A stretch of 64,000 bases of DNA from Synechococcus sp. Nb3U1 (GCF_021533835.1 NZ_JAKFYQ010000001.1:1928427-1992426), one strand, 5' to 3'; positions 16,112-24,303 are shown, counted from the first letter of the stretch. Numbers and translations: made by a program. Notes: generated by a model from the letters alone, not told the origin.

Positions 16112-16501
16112 CTGCTTGGGCTTGCGGGGTTTGAAGACCTTGCTTTGCTTGACAACCCCGGCGCGGTCATACACGGTCCACTGACCGACCTTGTTGCCGC
16201 CCTCGTATGTCCCTTCGTCCCAAAGCTGACCGTTGTCGTAATACCGTTGCCAGTGGCCGACCTGGACGCCGAACAGGAACCCCCCGGCCTGGAGCGGCTG
16301 ACCATTCTCGCGCCACCACTGCCACAGTCCGTGAAGCTCTCCGTTTGCGTACTCGCCGACTGCCTTCCGCTGCCCGTTCTTATACCAGTACTCCCACCGC
16401 CCGTGCTTCCTTCCGCCCCGGTATGCCCCCTCGCCGGCAAGCGTGCCGTCGGAGAAGAGCTCGCGGTGTGGTCCGTCCTGCGGATGATCGTCTTGATTCA
16501 T
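16073..16501 (-). CDS. MORN-repeat / YwqK-like protein (integron cassette 1)
   Basis: A 142-residue protein from the ATG at 16501 (a TTG at 16522 would add 7). It carries about five repeats of the type G-x-W-x-x-Y/W-x-x-N-G-Q-x-x-x-x-G (GRWEYWYKNGQRKAVGEY, GLWQWWRENGQ, GHWQRYYDNGQ), as in MORN / YwqK-family proteins, some of which act as antitoxins or surface proteins. The lysine-rich tail overlaps the attC. It is the first cassette after attI and so probably the best expressed and most recently inserted. Confidence 0.72.
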   Translation of the reverse strand: MNQDDHPQDGPHRELFSDGTLAGEGAYRGGRKHGRWEYWYKNGQRKAVGEYANGELHGLWQWWRENGQPLQAGGFLFGVQVGHWQRYYDNGQLWDEGTYEGGNKVGQWTVYDRAGVVKQSKVFKPRKPKQAEPGAAADGGAV

Positions 16502-16540
16502 GGGGTTCCCGTTCTGCCTCAAACGTCAAGCCCTTCCGCC

Positions 16541-16763
16541 GCCGAACCAGTGATTAAACTGCACGATCAACCTACATCGGTAGTATATCCCCCAACTTGC
16601 AAGGATAAACGGCAAAACAGCCCATATCCAGCCCCTGCCAGCCATCTGAATACACAAGCTGTACCCGCCAGATCACAGTTTAGTCAACCTATGTTAAGTT
16701 TCGCTAAGTTCATAGAGGTGTTGGATAGCATGTAGATTGTAAGGATATACGGCATGGATCCTC
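16541..16763 (-). other. attI region between the first cassette and intI
   Basis: The core GTTCGGC (minus strand, 16547-16541) marks the junction with cassette 1. To its right about 215 bp separate it from the integrase frame. This holds a 16-bp direct repeat with two mismatches, G[C/T]AAGGATA[A/T]ACGGCA (16599-16614 and 16739-16754), and the close pair TTAAGTTTCGCTAAGTT (16694-16710), both possible IntI or regulator sites. The exact attI extent cannot be fixed by eye. Confidence 0.6.
16658..16687 (-). promoter_or_regulatory. Candidate cassette promoter (Pc)
   Basis: On the minus strand TTGACT (16687-16682) is followed after 18 bp by TACAGC (16663-16658), pointing toward the cassette array. 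The -35 match is good and the -10 is poor. It is placed where an integron promoter is expected, but the sequence support is weak. Confidence 0.25.
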
Positions 16764-16856
16764 ATGAGCGGTTTCCCAGAAGTTGACCCCAGGTTTGACG
16801 AAGTGGTGAGATCTGAGCAGATCCCACCAGCACGATGATCCGATTATCGGAAGTGG

Positions 16857-18122
16857 GTGCGCTTCTACCTGCATTTCTGTAACAAGTATGGGCATCAACC
16901 AGGGGATCCTGGGAGTCTGCCGCTTTTTATCGCAAAACTGGCATCCAAGGGACAGACGGTGGAACAACAGGCGGAAGCGCAGCGGGCAGTTAGCTCCCTC
17001 CTCTCGCCATCTATTGAACTAAGGGGGAAGGCCCAGGCCCAGTCCGAAACCATAGAACTAGTAGTCGCTGACGAGAACTCAGTCGCTCCCATCGCAAAAG
17101 TCATACCGACGGTGGCCAAGGGGGGCTTACTCCCCGACAAGAAAAAACCGGATCCGATACGGGATCCTTGGCAGGAAGTGGCTGACAAGCTCAAAGCACA
17201 GATTATGCTGCGCCATTACTCACCCAGAACTCTAAAGGCTTACTCAACCTGGATGTGGAAACTCTGTCGGTTTTTAGACAATCAGCTACCATCAGAGGTC
17301 ACAAGCCAAGATGTCCAGCGGTTCCTAACAGATTTGGCGGTACGGCAGCAGGTCTCTGCCTCAGCTCAGAATCAAGCCTTTAACGCCCTACTGTTTCTCT
17401 TTCGACACGTCTTCGAGCGTGAGCTTGGAAACTTTGCGGATACCCCCAGAGCCAAACGCAGGCAGTCGATACCCACAGTGCTTTCTCGCTCAGAAGTGGC
17501 TTCACTCATCGAACAGTTGCAGCCACCCTATCGATTGATGGGGAAGCTCCTTTATGGATGCGGTTTGCGTCTTTCCGAGGCGCTATCTTTGCGGTTGCAT
17601 AATTTCAACTTTGATACCGGTATGCTCTCGGTACAGTTTGGTAAGGGGAGGAAATCTCGGACAGTGCCATTACCAGAGAGTATTCAGGGTGAGATTCAAG
17701 CGCAAGTAGAGCGCATCAAAGCTCTCCATCAGGAGGATTTAGCCAGGGGGTATGCCGGAGTATTTATGCCAGGAAACTTTGAAAAGAAAGCCAAAGGAGC
17801 GGCGCGAGAGCTAGCCTGGCAATGGTTTTTCCCTGCTCCCAACCTGACAAGGGTTAAAGAAACAGGGGAACTGCGTCGCTACCATGTGCAAGAAACCGAT
17901 ATTCAGCGAGCCATCAAAGCCGCTGCCTTGAGGGCCGGGATCCTGAAGCGAGTTTCACCGCATACCTTACGCCACAGCTTCGCCACCCACCTGCTGCAAG
18001 CCAATTACGATATCCGTCAGATCCAGCAGATGTTGGGTCACAGTGATGTCCGCACCACGATGATTTATACCCACACCATCAAGTCCGACCTCAAGCCGCT
18101 AAGAAGCCCATTGGATCTGTGA
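16857..18122 (+). CDS. intI: Integron integrase IntI (N-terminal in-frame TGA upstream)
   Basis: Tyrosine recombinase of 421 residues from the GTG at 16857. The catalytic set is complete: R238 (GLRLSEAL), K263 region (GKGRKSR), H369-x-x-R372 (HTLRHSF), H395 (LGHSD) and Y404 (MIYTH). The extra IntI-specific patch absent from XerC/XerD is present (about 300-328, ending LAWQWFFPAP). The same frame continues upstream to an ATG at 16764 (MSGFPEVDPRFDEVV...), interrupted only by a TGA at 16836-16838. The upstream residues run straight into the SAM-like N-terminal domain, so the original gene probably started at 16764 and suffered an Arg-to-stop change; whether the shorter form works is unknown. There is also an unusually long segment (about 50-105) before the core-binding domain. 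It diverges from the cassettes, the canonical integron layout. Confidence 0.92.
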   Translation: MRFYLHFCNKYGHQPGDPGSLPLFIAKLASKGQTVEQQAEAQRAVSSLLSPSIELRGKAQAQSETIELVVADENSVAPIAKVIPTVAKGGLLPDKKKPDPIRDPWQEVADKLKAQIMLRHYSPRTLKAYSTWMWKLCRFLDNQLPSEVTSQDVQRFLTDLAVRQQVSASAQNQAFNALLFLFRHVFERELGNFADTPRAKRRQSIPTVLSRSEVASLIEQLQPPYRLMGKLLYGCGLRLSEALSLRLHNFNFDTGMLSVQFGKGRKSRTVPLPESIQGEIQAQVERIKALHQEDLARGYAGVFMPGNFEKKAKGAARELAWQWFFPAPNLTRVKETGELRRYHVQETDIQRAIKAAALRAGILKRVSPHTLRHSFATHLLQANYDIRQIQQMLGHSDVRTTMIYTHTIKSDLKPLRSPLDL

Positions 18123-18330
18123 CGGGTTACTCATCAAGCCCATCTTTCGCTCCGCGCCAAGCCCTTTTTGTTGCCTCCCTGACTCCAAAGATCCGCGCAA
18201 ATCAGGGATCCCCTGCCCAAACCCTCCAGCCCATGCTTGACATTGGGCCTTGACAGTCCTACTCAGACTCAATACACTGAGTCACATATTCAAAAAATTG
18301 AGTAGTAAACAGAGTTAAGGATTGGCAGGC
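18123..18330. other. Spacer between intI and the RND adaptor gene
   Basis: About 210 bp with no reading frame of note. GGGATCCC reappears at once (around 18208). A promoter for the efflux operon probably lies in the AT-rich stretch 18270-18320, but no clear -35/-10 pair was found. Confidence 0.4.
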
Positions 18331-19699
18331 ATGGACGGGAAGGCAAAAGGGATCCCTTGGCAACCCAGGCTGTGGGTGACGGGTGGTTTGATTTTGGGAT
18401 CCGTCCTGGGGTTGGTGTGGCGGGGGTTGCCCAGTTCTGAGGCCAGCAGGCAAGCTCTGGCGCAAGAAAGTTCTACGGCTCTGCCGGTCTCTACTCAGGA
18501 GGTTCAGCCCATTCAAGCCTACGAAGCCCAGCAGGCTTACACCGGTGAAATTCGGGCCAAACGCAGCAGTGAACTAGGGTTTGAACGCGGGGGCGAGGTA
18601 GTGCAGATCCTGGTGAGTGAGGGCATGACGGTCACAGCGGGATCCCCCTTGGCCTATTTGGATACCCGCACCCTAGAGGCAGAACGACAGGGGATCCTGG
18701 CCCAACTGGCCACAGCTCAGGCGCAACTACAGGAGCTCCAGGCCGACCCCCGTGTGGAGACCATTGCTGCTGCTGCCGCCGCCGTGGAAGATGTGCGTCA
18801 ACAACTGGCGCTGGCGGAACTCTCCCGACAACGGCGACAGGATCTCTTCAATGAAGGGGCGATCTCCCGTCAACAGCTGGATGAGGTGGCCTATCAGGTG
18901 GGATCCCTACAAGCTCGGCTCACCGCCGCCCAGCAACAACTCCAGGAATTGCAAACCGGCACCCGACCAGAACAGATCGCCGCCCAACAAGCGCGGGTAC
19001 AGCAGCTTCAGGCCAGTCTGGTCAGCCTGGATGTGGCCCTGAGCAAGAGCGTGATTCGGGCTCCCTTTGCTGGACGAGTAGGGCTGCGCTATGTGAATGA
19101 AGGCACGGTGGTGGGATCCGGTCAGCCGGTTTTGCGGCTGGTGGAAAGTGGCTCCTGGGAGGCCCGCATTGGTGTGCCGCCCCAGTTGTTGCCCCCAGTG
19201 GGATCCCGGCAAACTCTGGAGGTGGGCTCCCAATCCTACGGGGCGGAAGTGGTGGCGATTTTGCCGGAGGTGGATCCCGCTAGCCGCACAGTGACGGTGT
19301 TGCTTGCGGTGCAGGCAGACGGCACGACTCACCCTGACGGAGCGGATCCCGATGGAAGGTTTCTGGTTGCCGACAACAGCCTTGGTGCCGGGGGCACGGG
19401 GCTTGTGGACGGTGTATACGGTTGGCCCGACTGAGATGGGGCAAACTCAGGTGCAACGGCAAGAGGTGGAGATCCTGCACACCGAAACGGAGCAGGTGTT
19501 GGTGCGGGGCACGCTGCAGCCAGGGGATGCGGTGATCATCGAGGGATCTCAGCGGTTGGTACCCGGTCAGGTAGTGAGTGTGCGGCCTGTAACTGAACAC
19601 AGCAGGATCTTGCAACAGCAAGCTGAAGCCGTGCTTGAGCATTATCAACAGGATCCCGAATGGCGACAGTCGATGAGCAACGACATTTTTGACTATTGA
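18331..19699 (+). pseudogene. RND efflux adaptor (HlyD/MFP family), frameshifted
   Basis: Periplasmic membrane-fusion protein of a tripartite efflux pump. The first frame (18331 to about 19315) encodes an N-terminal membrane anchor (about residues 13-32), a lipoyl/biotinyl-like half (SELGFERGGEVVQILVSEG), a coiled-coil hairpin (about 110-230) and the second lipoyl half (APFAGRVGLRYVNEG). The remaining beta-barrel part (ARLTLTERIPMEGFW...) continues in the next frame (19304-19699). A 1-nt frame difference near 19295-19340 separates them. A mutation or a sequencing error is possible. The first frame alone would give a protein with a foreign tail ending at 19434. It is followed directly by the pump gene. 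Confidence 0.75.
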
Positions 19700-19722
19700 C
19701 TTGCCCTAGAGGATCCCCAATC

Positions 19723-22700
19723 ATGTCGAACTTGTTTTTTCGCAATGTGCAACTGCTGATCCTGACGCTGATTTTGATTCTAGTGTGGGGATTGAGCTCC
19801 TTTTTTGCCCTGCCACGATTAGAGGATCCGGAACTGACTCCCCGTAATGCCACGGTCACGACGTTTTTGCCGGGGGCTAGCCCCCAGCGGATGGAAACCC
19901 TGGTCACGGAGCCGATTGAGCAAAAGCTGCGGGAGCTAGAGGAGCTCGACACCCTCACCTCCACCTCGCGGCTAGGCATTTCGGTGATTCAGGTGCAGCT
20001 CAAGGACACCATCAGCAATGTGGATGCCGCCTGGTCGCGGGTGCGGGACAAAGCCTCAGATGCTATTCCTGAACTGCCGCCCGGGGCAACAGAGCCCGAG
20101 GTGGAGGTGGCCACTATCTCCGCCAATGCCCTGATTGCCGGGTTGGTGTGGAATTTGCCCGGGGATCCCAACTACGGCCTCTTGAGCCGACTGGCGGAAA
20201 CCCTGCAGGAGGATCTGCGCCGCCTGCCTGGTAGCAAAACTGTCGAACGCTTTGGGGAAGCAGAAGAAGAGATTCGGGTGGAGGTGGATCCCGTGCGCTT
20301 GGCGCAGTTGGGCTTGACCCCCCAGGCAGTGGCGGCTCAGTTGCAGGCCAGCGATGCACGGGTGGCGGCGGGGCAAGTGCGCGGCTTTGACAATCAGCTG
20401 TTGCTGGAAATTCAAGGGGAGCTGAACTCACTGGAGCGAATCCGGCGGATCCCCATCCAATTGGGATCCGGTGGGCAGGTGGCCTATGTGGGGGATATCG
20501 CCCGGGTGAGCCGGGGCATTCGCGAACCGCTGGCGACCAAAGCATTGCTAGATGGCAAGCCGGCAGTGGTAGTGTCGGCCCAGGTAGAATTCCAAGAGCA
20601 GGTGGATGAATGGGCCGTCCGTGCCCGGTCGGCGTTGCAGAATTTTGAAAACAGTTTGCCCCCCGGGATCCGCTTGCAGGTGGTGCTGGATCAAAGCCGC
20701 TATGTGCAGGCCCGCCTGCGCACGGTGCTGGGCAATTTGCTGATTGGGGCGGGATTGGTGATTGGGGTGACGCTGGTGATCATGGGCTGGCGGTCATCGC
20801 TGATTGTGGGTTTGGCCTTGCCCCTGTCCTGTTTGATGGTGTTTGGCAGCATGAAGGCGATGGGGATCCCCTTGCATCAGATCTCCATCACGGGGTTGAT
20901 CATCGCCTTGGGGTTACTGATCGACAACGCCATCATCATGGTGGATGAGGTGGGGATCCGTCTGCGGGCGGGATTGGACGGAGCGCAATCGGTGGGGCAG
21001 AGTGTGGGCCATATGGCGGTGCCCCTATTGGGATCCACCCTGACGACGGTGCTGGCCTTCTTGCCGATTGCCTTGGCCCCTGGGGCAGTAGGCGAGTTCA
21101 CGGGCACAATTGGCACCACGGTGATTTTGGCCTTGACCAGCTCGTTGATCTTGTCCTTGAGGGTGATCCCGGCTCTGGTGGGTCGCCTCGATGGTCTAAT
21201 GAATGCCCCTGGGCAGGCTTGGTGGCAGATTGGCTTTCATTCCGCAGCCCTAAGCCGCATTTATGAGCGCTCATTGGGTCTTACCTTTCGTCGTCCCTTG
21301 GTGGGGATCCTTTTGGGATTGGTGCTGCCCGTGGCCGGATTTGCCGTTGCGCCCCTGTTGCCACAGCAGTTTTTTCCGCCTGCCGGGCGGGATCAGTTTT
21401 ATCTCGAGTTGCGGCTGCCGATTCAGGCCTCTCTGGCGGCCACCGAAGCAGTCGTCTTGCAGGCGGAACAGCAGATTCTCACCCATGCTGATGTGCAGCA
21501 GGTAAGCTGGTTTTTGGGCCAAGCCGCCCCCCGCTTCTATTACAACGTCTTGAGCGGTCAACAAAACTCCCCCAACTATGCCCAGGCACTGGTGCAACTG
21601 ACAGAAGCCGCCAGTTCCGAGCTGATTCGTGACCTGCAGCAGGAGCTGGATCAGGCTCTGCCCCAGGCGCAAGTGTTGGTACGGCAACTGGAGCAAGGCC
21701 CCCCCTTCGAGGCTCCGATCGAGTTGCGGCTCTACGGCCCAGATCTGGAGCAGTTGCGGCAGTTGGGGGAACAGGTGCGCGGTCTGTTGGCCCAAACCCC
21801 GCAGGTGTTGCACACCCGCGCCACCCTCAGCGAAGCTCTGCCCAAGCTGGGCTTAACTCTGGATGAAGAAGAAACCCGCCGCGTCGGCCTCACCCAAGCG
21901 GAGGTGGCCACCCAACTGGATGCCTATCTAGAGGGGATAACGGGCGGATCTATTCTGGAGGATAACGAAGAGCTGCCGGTACGGGTGCGGCTGCCCGACA
22001 CACTGCGCTCCCAGGTGCAAGCGATGGGATCCCTGGATGTGGTGGGGCAGGAGCGGGTACCCCTCGCCACCTTAGGATCCGTGAACCTGATGGCTGAGCA
22101 AGCGGTGATCGCCCGCCGGCAGGGGCAACGGGTGAATACCATTCAGGCCTATACCACCGCCGGGATCCTGCCCTCCCAGGTGTTAGCGGATTTTCTGGAG
22201 CGCTTGGATCAAAGTGCCCTGGCTTTGCCGCTGGAGTATCGCTTCGAGTTGGGGGGTGAAGCGGATGCGCGGGGCTCCTCGATTGCCAACCTGCTCTCGA
22301 CAGTGGGGGTATTGTCGGTGCTGATGTTGGCCACCCTGGTGCTCTCGTTTAACTCCTTTGTGCCCGCCGGGATCATCCTGGTCATCGCCGCCTGTGCCGG
22401 AGGATTGGGGCAGGGGTCTTTGTATGTGTCGGGCTATCCTTTCGGCTTTACCGCCATTCTGGGCACCTTGGGTTTGGTGGGATTAGCCATCAACGACTCA
22501 ATCGTGGTGCTCTCGGCTCTGCGGGAGCATCCGCTGACCCGGTGGGGGGATCCTGTGGTCACCTTGCAAGTGGTGGGCCGTTCCACCCGACATGTGGTGG
22601 CGACTACCCTGACCACACTGGTGGGGTTCACGCCGTTGCTGTTTGATGCTACAGGGTTCTGGCCGCCCTTGGCCATCTGTATTGCCGGGGGCTTGGGGGG

Positions 22701-22848
22701 AACCACCCTTTTGGCCCTCTATGCCGTACCCAGTGCCCATCTGCTGTTGAATCGTTCAGGGAAACCCAGGCAAGAGCCAGCGCAAACCCATGAGTCTTTA
22801 TCGTCGCAAACTCGCCTCTCATCAGCTCAGACCCTAAGCCAGGACTGA
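19723..22848 (+). CDS. RND efflux transporter, inner-membrane pump
   Basis: A 1041-residue AcrB/CzcA-superfamily proton antiporter with the usual duplicated layout: TM1 at the N-terminus, a large periplasmic loop, TM2-TM6 (GLIIALGLLIDNAIIMVDEV in TM4 carries the proton-relay aspartate), a second loop and TM8-TM12 (LGLVGLAINDSIVVLSALRE). The ATG at 19723 is preferred; an in-frame TTG at 19696 overlaps the adaptor stop. Substrates cannot be told from sequence; the TM4 pattern is nearer to the general drug/lipid branch than to metal pumps. It needs the adjacent adaptor, which is frameshifted. Confidence 0.9.
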   Translation: MSNLFFRNVQLLILTLILILVWGLSSFFALPRLEDPELTPRNATVTTFLPGASPQRMETLVTEPIEQKLRELEELDTLTSTSRLGISVIQVQLKDTISNVDAAWSRVRDKASDAIPELPPGATEPEVEVATISANALIAGLVWNLPGDPNYGLLSRLAETLQEDLRRLPGSKTVERFGEAEEEIRVEVDPVRLAQLGLTPQAVAAQLQASDARVAAGQVRGFDNQLLLEIQGELNSLERIRRIPIQLGSGGQVAYVGDIARVSRGIREPLATKALLDGKPAVVVSAQVEFQEQVDEWAVRARSALQNFENSLPPGIRLQVVLDQSRYVQARLRTVLGNLLIGAGLVIGVTLVIMGWRSSLIVGLALPLSCLMVFGSMKAMGIPLHQISITGLIIALGLLIDNAIIMVDEVGIRLRAGLDGAQSVGQSVGHMAVPLLGSTLTTVLAFLPIALAPGAVGEFTGTIGTTVILALTSSLILSLRVIPALVGRLDGLMNAPGQAWWQIGFHSAALSRIYERSLGLTFRRPLVGILLGLVLPVAGFAVAPLLPQQFFPPAGRDQFYLELRLPIQASLAATEAVVLQAEQQILTHADVQQVSWFLGQAAPRFYYNVLSGQQNSPNYAQALVQLTEAASSELIRDLQQELDQALPQAQVLVRQLEQGPPFEAPIELRLYGPDLEQLRQLGEQVRGLLAQTPQVLHTRATLSEALPKLGLTLDEEETRRVGLTQAEVATQLDAYLEGITGGSILEDNEELPVRVRLPDTLRSQVQAMGSLDVVGQERVPLATLGSVNLMAEQAVIARRQGQRVNTIQAYTTAGILPSQVLADFLERLDQSALALPLEYRFELGGEADARGSSIANLLSTVGVLSVLMLATLVLSFNSFVPAGIILVIAACAGGLGQGSLYVSGYPFGFTAILGTLGLVGLAINDSIVVLSALREHPLTRWGDPVVTLQVVGRSTRHVVATTLTTLVGFTPLLFDATGFWPPLAICIAGGLGGTTLLALYAVPSAHLLLNRSGKPRQEPAQTHESLSSQTRLSSAQTLSQD

Positions 22849-22880
22849 GGCCCACTCTATGCAAATGAAGAGAGTGAGCC
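22849..22880 (+). terminator. Hairpin after the RND pump gene
   Basis: GGCCCACTCT (22849-22858) pairs with AGAGTGAGCC (22871-22880), ten positions with one mismatch and a 12-nt loop, starting directly after the stop codon. There is no strong T-run, so termination is plausible rather than certain. Confidence 0.4.
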
Positions 22881-22965
22881 ATAGTACTGACGAACCCAAG
22901 TAATTTACAAGTAACTTGCAACCGTAGAACCAGCCATCCCAGCCACAAGGGCTTCGAGCGAAGGC

Positions 22966-23082
22966 TCAACGACGACGAACCTTATCCTTTTGGCTGACGA
23001 AGACAATAGCGCCGAAGAGAGCACCCAGCACCACAGCACCAGCGACTAGGCTCCAGAGGAAGTTAGAAAGTGAGGCAGTCAT
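22966..23082 (-). CDS. psbX: Photosystem II protein PsbX
   Basis: A 38-residue single-span membrane protein, MTASLSNFLWSLVAGAVVLG then ALFGAIVFVSQKDKVRRR. The N-terminal TxSLSNF and the C-terminal SQKD-(K/R)-V are the recognised PsbX signature, and the length matches the family. PsbX sits next to cytochrome b559 in photosystem II and affects quinone exchange. It begins at the ATG at 23082 and has no close co-directional partner. Confidence 0.9.
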   Translation of the reverse strand: MTASLSNFLWSLVAGAVVLGALFGAIVFVSQKDKVRRR

Positions 23083-23244
23083 AAAAGAGTTTCCTTCTTG
23101 TGCGAGTCAATAGCCCCAAAGGGCTCCTCGATCATATCGAGCTTTGCAACCGTTCTGAATCTTCACTTGCTCCCTCGCTGCCAGATTTTGCCAGGGATCC
23201 CTTGTCAATCCACCTGCCAATCCATATTTCGCAATACTTCGGGG

Positions 23245-23589
23245 TCAATACTCCAGGTTCACCTCTTCCAGGGTTTGATTGCTGCCCGCAAAGGGATTCT
23301 CAGGGGTTAAGAATAACAAACAGTGGCACTCCTTCCGTTCCCGCATCGGGACACAGGGGCAGTTCCAGTAACCCGCTTTCGCCTCTGCCTCTTTATCCTC
23401 ATAAAAGCGACAGGGACACAGGGGCGCTCCCAACTGTTCTTTATGGAGGGCCAAACCCTCAATCACTGCCGTCGTAATCGAAGGATCCGAGCAAAAATAA
23501 GTGTCGGAACGTTTGGCGTAGGTCTCTGCGAAATTCCGCATCACCTCAAAATTTTTCTGCGAGGACTTATTATGGCCACGACTTTCCAT
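23245..23589 (-). CDS. ftrB: Ferredoxin-thioredoxin reductase, catalytic beta chain
   Basis: A 114-residue catalytic subunit of ferredoxin:thioredoxin reductase. It shows the cysteine pattern around the 4Fe-4S cluster and redox disulfide: YFCSD, LCPCRFYEDKEAE, NCPCVPMRERKECHC. It transfers electrons from photoreduced ferredoxin to thioredoxins. The ATG at 23589 (MESRGHNKSSQ) gives the normal family length; the frame stays open 43 codons further upstream, but that part does not resemble the family. Confidence 0.93.
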   Translation of the reverse strand: MESRGHNKSSQKNFEVMRNFAETYAKRSDTYFCSDPSITTAVIEGLALHKEQLGAPLCPCRFYEDKEAEAKAGYWNCPCVPMRERKECHCLLFLTPENPFAGSNQTLEEVNLEY

Positions 23590-23785
23590 GACAATCCCTA
23601 ACGGTGGAACTGAAACCCGCTGCATCACATCACGATGGGTCTTCTCTCGCTCTTCGTTGTACTGCAGCCTCTCTAGGGAGACAAATGACAGCAGCCTCGT
23701 CGTTACACAAGGCAACATTCAAGAACCCAGACAAGAACCAGCCTTGACGTACTCTTCAGAATACCGTCTATGGGATCCCTCCCAC

Positions 23786-24190
23786 CTAGGGCACCACCAA
23801 CACTGGGCAAGGGGAGAGGTTGATCACCCGGTTACTGACGGAGTCGTCCCGCCCTTGTCCAGACAGGCTGAGGCCCCGGCAGCCCATGATGATCAGGTCG
23901 ATCTCCAGCTCATCGGCCATATCACAAATCACAAAGGGCACCTTCCCCTCCCGATACTCACTCTTGACATTGCCAAGCCCAATTTGGTGCAGGCCCGACT
24001 CTGTCTGTTTGAGCAAAGTTTGGATGTTTTGTCGTGCCTGTTGTGCTTGCTCAGGGCCGAGTTCAGCATCATCCAAAACCGAAAGCAGATACACCTGGCT
24101 TTGGTAGCGCTGCGCCATATCCGCCACCAACGGCAAGGCATGACTGGTCTCACGCGAGTTATCAATGGGAAAGAGCAGTTTGTCGAACAT
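23786..24190 (-). CDS. Universal stress protein (UspA family)
   Basis: A 134-residue single-domain Usp starting MFDKLLFPIDNS at the ATG at 24190. The alpha/beta fold ends with the ATP-binding-type motif region LIIMGCRGLSLSGQ...SNRVINLSPCPVLVV, where the usual G-2x-G-9x-G-(S/T) pattern is only partly kept. Stress-related, often nucleotide-binding. The upstream open frame passes through a short tandem repeat and is unlikely to be translated. Confidence 0.82.
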   Translation of the reverse strand: MFDKLLFPIDNSRETSHALPLVADMAQRYQSQVYLLSVLDDAELGPEQAQQARQNIQTLLKQTESGLHQIGLGNVKSEYREGKVPFVICDMADELEIDLIIMGCRGLSLSGQGRDDSVSNRVINLSPCPVLVVP

Positions 24191-24258
24191 AGCCAAAGAT
24201 CCCACGGTCAACCCCAATCCAGATCCAACAGGGCAAGGGTTGGTTGGCCTTATTCTAT

Positions 24259-24303
24259 CTTGCTGGGCAAGGTGCGTAGCACTATCTTGCTGGGCAAGGT
24301 GCA
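24259..24303. repeat. Tandem repeat upstream of the Usp gene
   Basis: CTATCTTGCTGGGCAAGGTG occurs twice with an 8-nt gap, in the space between the divergent Usp and EI24 genes. It may hold promoter or operator elements; no known binding site was recognised. Confidence 0.8.

Larger units (their letters stand above)
1085..18122. mobile_element. Chromosomal integron: intI, attI and a 12-cassette array
   Basis: The integrase (16857-18122, +) diverges from an array whose genes nearly all lie on the minus strand. Cassettes, counted from intI by outer core positions: 1 MORN-like (16547-16105); 2 unknown 144 aa (16021-15550); 3 Argonaute (15437-13205); 4 SAM methyltransferase plus 2Fe-2S protein (13161-11852); 5 GyrI-like (11777-11190); 6 no minus-strand gene (11139-10905); 7 small unknown (10831-10492); 8 membrane coiled-coil protein plus toxin-antitoxin (10379-8989); 9 two small unknowns (8916-8317); 10 NurA-HerA-methyltransferase (8243-3786); 11 NTF2-like (3739-3211); 12 restriction-modification (3137-1164). 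The 7-bp core at each cassette start is the reverse complement of the R'' core of its own attC in eleven cases; cassette 10 has one mismatch. This is the expected signature of IntI-mediated insertion. The left end may extend beyond the window. Confidence 0.93.

Noticed and set aside
16073-16735. Plus-strand reading frames of 116-242 codons over cassette 1
   Set aside because: They are shadows of the minus-strand MORN-like gene, whose regular G-x-W...NGQ repeats are clear evidence for that strand; the plus frames have no domain and cross the attC.
9041-16838. TGA recoded as an amino acid in this genome
   Set aside because: TGA appears as a stop in the toxin and intI, but many intact genes here (for example psbX, psbM, ThiC, RND pump) end normally at TGA, so recoding is not supported.
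16857-18122. Phage or ICE integrase / XerC-XerD
   Set aside because: The IntI-specific insertion before the RYHVQE region (ending WQWFFPAP) and adjacent attC sites argue for an integron integrase.
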